Of a DNA stretch of 64,000 bases, positions 62,367-64,000 are shown piece after piece; positions within the stretch are counted from its first letter, which is position 1, and the number at the start of each line of letters is the position of its first letter. Under the pieces are notes generated by a model. The model was given only the letters and a program-made list of their open reading frames with translations. It had not been told where the DNA came from and made no database searches. A program made the translations under genes and the position numbers. Source of the stretch: Rana temporaria. Its lineage: Eukaryota > Chordata > Amphibia > Anura > Ranidae. The stretch is from positions 75,387,134-75,451,133 of the forward strand of contig NC_053501.1 in NCBI RefSeq assembly GCF_905171775.1, written 5' to 3'.

Positions 62367-64000
62367 ATGGCGATGTCACACGAGCAGGCACGATGCTCTC
62401 ATGCCACAAGTGAAGGGACAGAGGCAGGGACGTCCCGATCAAGGCCAAGAAGATACAAAGCCACTAATATGCGGTTCCAGGAAATGGTGGAGTTAGTTTA
62501 CATCATGCGAAAGAAGGACTATGATGGTGAATTAGGGCCATACAAGACCCCTAACCGCCGAAAGGCACATATTATGGACAAGGTGGCGAGGAGAATGCAG
62601 AGGATGTTTGGGATCACCAGGTCCAAGGAACAGCTGAGGAAACGCTGGTCAGACTTAAAATTGAGGGAGCCACATCAGATGAAGAAAATACTTAAAATTC
62701 TGCGTAAAAGTAAGTAAATATATATTGGGGTTGGGGGGTGGGGTGGGTGATTGTCTGCAATAATGTGTTGCCATGTATATTTCACCATCTGCCTCCTTGG
62801 CCTGCTTGTAATTTTAAAGACATGTTGTCATTTATTTTTTATGACATAAATACCTACATATTTACAAATACTGTTCTTAGTAAACCACGTAACATCACAT
62901 AGTTTCTCAGAAAGGCTCGGTTATTCCAGGAACAACACACCTGGACATGGCTCACTGGCCAAAAACTTTGTTTGTAAACATTGTGTAAAAGCTAGTTCTA
63001 GAAAATAAAATTATGAGAATGGGAAAGGCAAACAGGATTCATTCTAAAAACAGTGGTAATAAAGCAGATGTTTTCACATCTGCAATGCAGAGCACCTGTG
63101 TCTCCCCAAATCAAAAAAGGGTTTTGGTAGGGTCTCCCAGAAATACTGTTTAGGGGGGACATCCATGTGTGTCACTTTGCTAAAAAGGGGCAGGATCAGA
63201 GCTTGCCATAGAAGTAATTCCAAAATGTAGGTTTGGTGAAAGATAAAAGTAACTAAATGAAAGCATCTTCTAAGCAATGTGTGCGATTTATGCTCTCCAA
63301 TATCTGTGTGCTGATGAGTCTACATTTTTTTTGGTTTATTTCAGGGGAAAGAAGTCGCCAGCATTTGGAGGAGGCAGAGAGGGCCAGGCAAGGCCAAAAT
63401 CTGCCATCTCAACATGTGGAGGAGGAGGAGGATGTGGAAGGAGAAGAGGATGTGGAAGGAGAAGAGGATGTGGAAGGAGAAGAGGATGTGGAAGGAGAAG
63501 AGGATGTGGAAGGAGAAGAGGATGTGGAAGGAGAGGAGGAAGGAAGAAAGGAGGAAGGAAGAGAGGAGGAAGAAGTAATTTTGGACTTAGAATTTATAGC
63601 AGATGAAGGGCAAGTGGCGGAAGAACAATTTGGCGAATTGAAAGAAGGTGGATTGATGGATGAAGGAGGAGTCCAAGATGATGGGGAAGTGGTGGAAGAA
63701 GGAGGAGTGATAGAAGATGATGGGGAGGTGGTGGAAGAAGGAGGAGTGATAGAAGATGTCGAAGAGGTGGAAAGGAGAAGCCCATCAGGTCAGTGTCACC
63801 CTAGCTTGATTAAAAAAAACATATGTAGATAGGCCTCATCGAAAAATAATTTTGGAAATGACCATTTTTTTTTTTTTTTAGGGGAGGAGGATGGTGTGCC
63901 AATATTTTCACGTGCAAGTGCTGCTATAATTATTCAGCAGGTAATGGAGTGCAGCACTGAAATGCACAATATGCGTGAAAGGATGGTTGTCATGGAAGAG
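62367..64000 (+). CDS. Myb/SANT-like DNA-binding protein of PIF/Harbinger type (3' end outside window)
   Basis: Exons 62367-62709, 63345-63788 and 63882 onward join at AAAA|GTAAGT, TTTCAG|GGG, TCAG|GTCAGT and TTTTAG|GGG, both introns in phase 1. The start ATG has context AAGATGG. Residues 25-115 form the Myb/SANT-like domain: RFQEMVELVYIMRKKD, RKAHIMDKVARRMQRMFG and KEQLRKRWSDLKLREP. Exon 2 is very acidic, with six EDVEGE repeats and two longer Glu/Asp/Gly repeats. Exon 3 (SRASAAIIIQQVMECSTEMH) begins an amphipathic coiled coil. In Harbinger transposons this protein carries the transposase into the nucleus and to the ends. It is open and intact to the window edge. Confidence 0.85.
62710..63344 (+). 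other. Intron 1 of the Myb-like gene
   Basis: 635 bases from GTAAGTAAATA to a T-rich acceptor TTTTTTTTGGTTTATTTCAG. No other feature seen inside. Confidence 0.7.
63431..63538 (+). repeat. 18-bp coding repeat, six copies
   Basis: GATGTGGAAGGAGAAGAG starts at 63431, 63449, 63467, 63485, 63503 and 63521, encoding EDVEGE-type hexapeptides in frame. The near identity of the copies suggests recent expansion under frame constraint. Confidence 0.92.
63678..63765 (+). repeat. 42-bp coding repeat, two copies
   Basis: GATGATGGGGAAGTGGTGGA followed by AGAAGGAGGAGTGATAGAA is repeated in frame, encoding two acidic DDGEVVEEGGVIE units. Confidence 0.88.

Larger units (their letters stand above)
59085..64000. 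mobile_element. Left part of a PIF/Harbinger element carrying MADF and Myb-like genes (right end outside window)
   Basis: It starts GGCCCCATACTCACGACC directly after TAA (59082-59084) inside the CR1 RT. GGCC plus a CRTAC.CACGACC terminus and a TAA target match the PIF/Harbinger rules seen in the MITEs here. The first 260 bases share GTACACAAAAGCA and CCCCGCGCATGCTCAG with the MITE ends. Inside are a MADF gene (minus) and a Myb/SANT-like gene (plus), both typical accessory DNA-binding proteins of this superfamily. No DDE transposase is seen before 64000, so membership of both genes in one element is inference; nested elements are the alternative. Confidence 0.65.

Overview
This is vertebrate nuclear DNA with no recognisable host gene. 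The mix of elements (Tc1-like, hAT, PIF/Harbinger and TTAA-flanked DNA transposons with their MITEs, CR1/L2-like and L1/Tx1-like LINEs, a tRNA-derived SINE and a tyrosine-recombinase retrotransposon) and several short repeats that I associate from memory with ranoid frogs point to an anuran amphibian. That assignment is inference. AT-rich unique-looking DNA separates the elements, and many insertions are nested and can be dated relative to each other through target-site duplications (TSDs).

Left part (1-36 kb). Positions 1-1996 are one end of a large hAT-like element: a terminus with GAACCCGAAC motifs, two tandem arrays (109 bp and about 120 bp), then an open N-terminal ORF running off the left edge on the minus strand. 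From 2 to 36 kb lie Harbinger-type MITEs (GGCC...GTACACAC termini, TAA/TTA duplications), a hAT inside a hAT at 7.2-9.3 kb with two perfect 8-bp TSDs, foldback elements, Tc1-like copies at 11.9-13.7 and 26.6-29.0 kb (the second split by three insertions), an L2-like LINE 3' end at 14.4-16 kb, a decayed CR1 copy at 18.7-19.8 kb, a SINE at 32.5-33.0 kb, and several members of a TTAA-flanked family (CCACTT...AAGTGG).

Middle part (36-52 kb). Fragments of an L1/Tx1-like LINE flank large tandem-repeat-rich insertions. The better defined one, 40683-47951 on the minus strand, is a Ngaro/DIRS-type retrotransposon: RNase H and tyrosine recombinase remnants, and 172-bp A and 124-bp B repeats arranged A1-internal-B1-A2-B2. 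Its interior carries a 3.6-kb minisatellite interrupted by a TTAA element. Next come 3' exons of a broken Harbinger Myb-like gene (48.0-48.3 kb) and a TTAA element split by a 1.4-kb palindrome (49.4-51.8 kb).

Right part (52-64 kb). A 400-bp hAT MITE and two Tc1-like fragments precede a nearly complete CR1 LINE (SGNH ORF1, endonuclease, reverse transcriptase; 55.86-59.08 kb) that entered a Tc1 copy. The CR1 is cut at 59085 by what looks like the left end of a PIF/Harbinger element. Inside it are two divergent, intact, intron-containing genes: a MADF-domain protein (minus, 61433-60154) and a Myb/SANT-like protein (plus, 62367 to beyond the window). Its end shares terminal and subterminal sequence with the many MITEs of the window, so it is a candidate for the family that mobilises them; the DDE transposase would lie beyond 64 kb.
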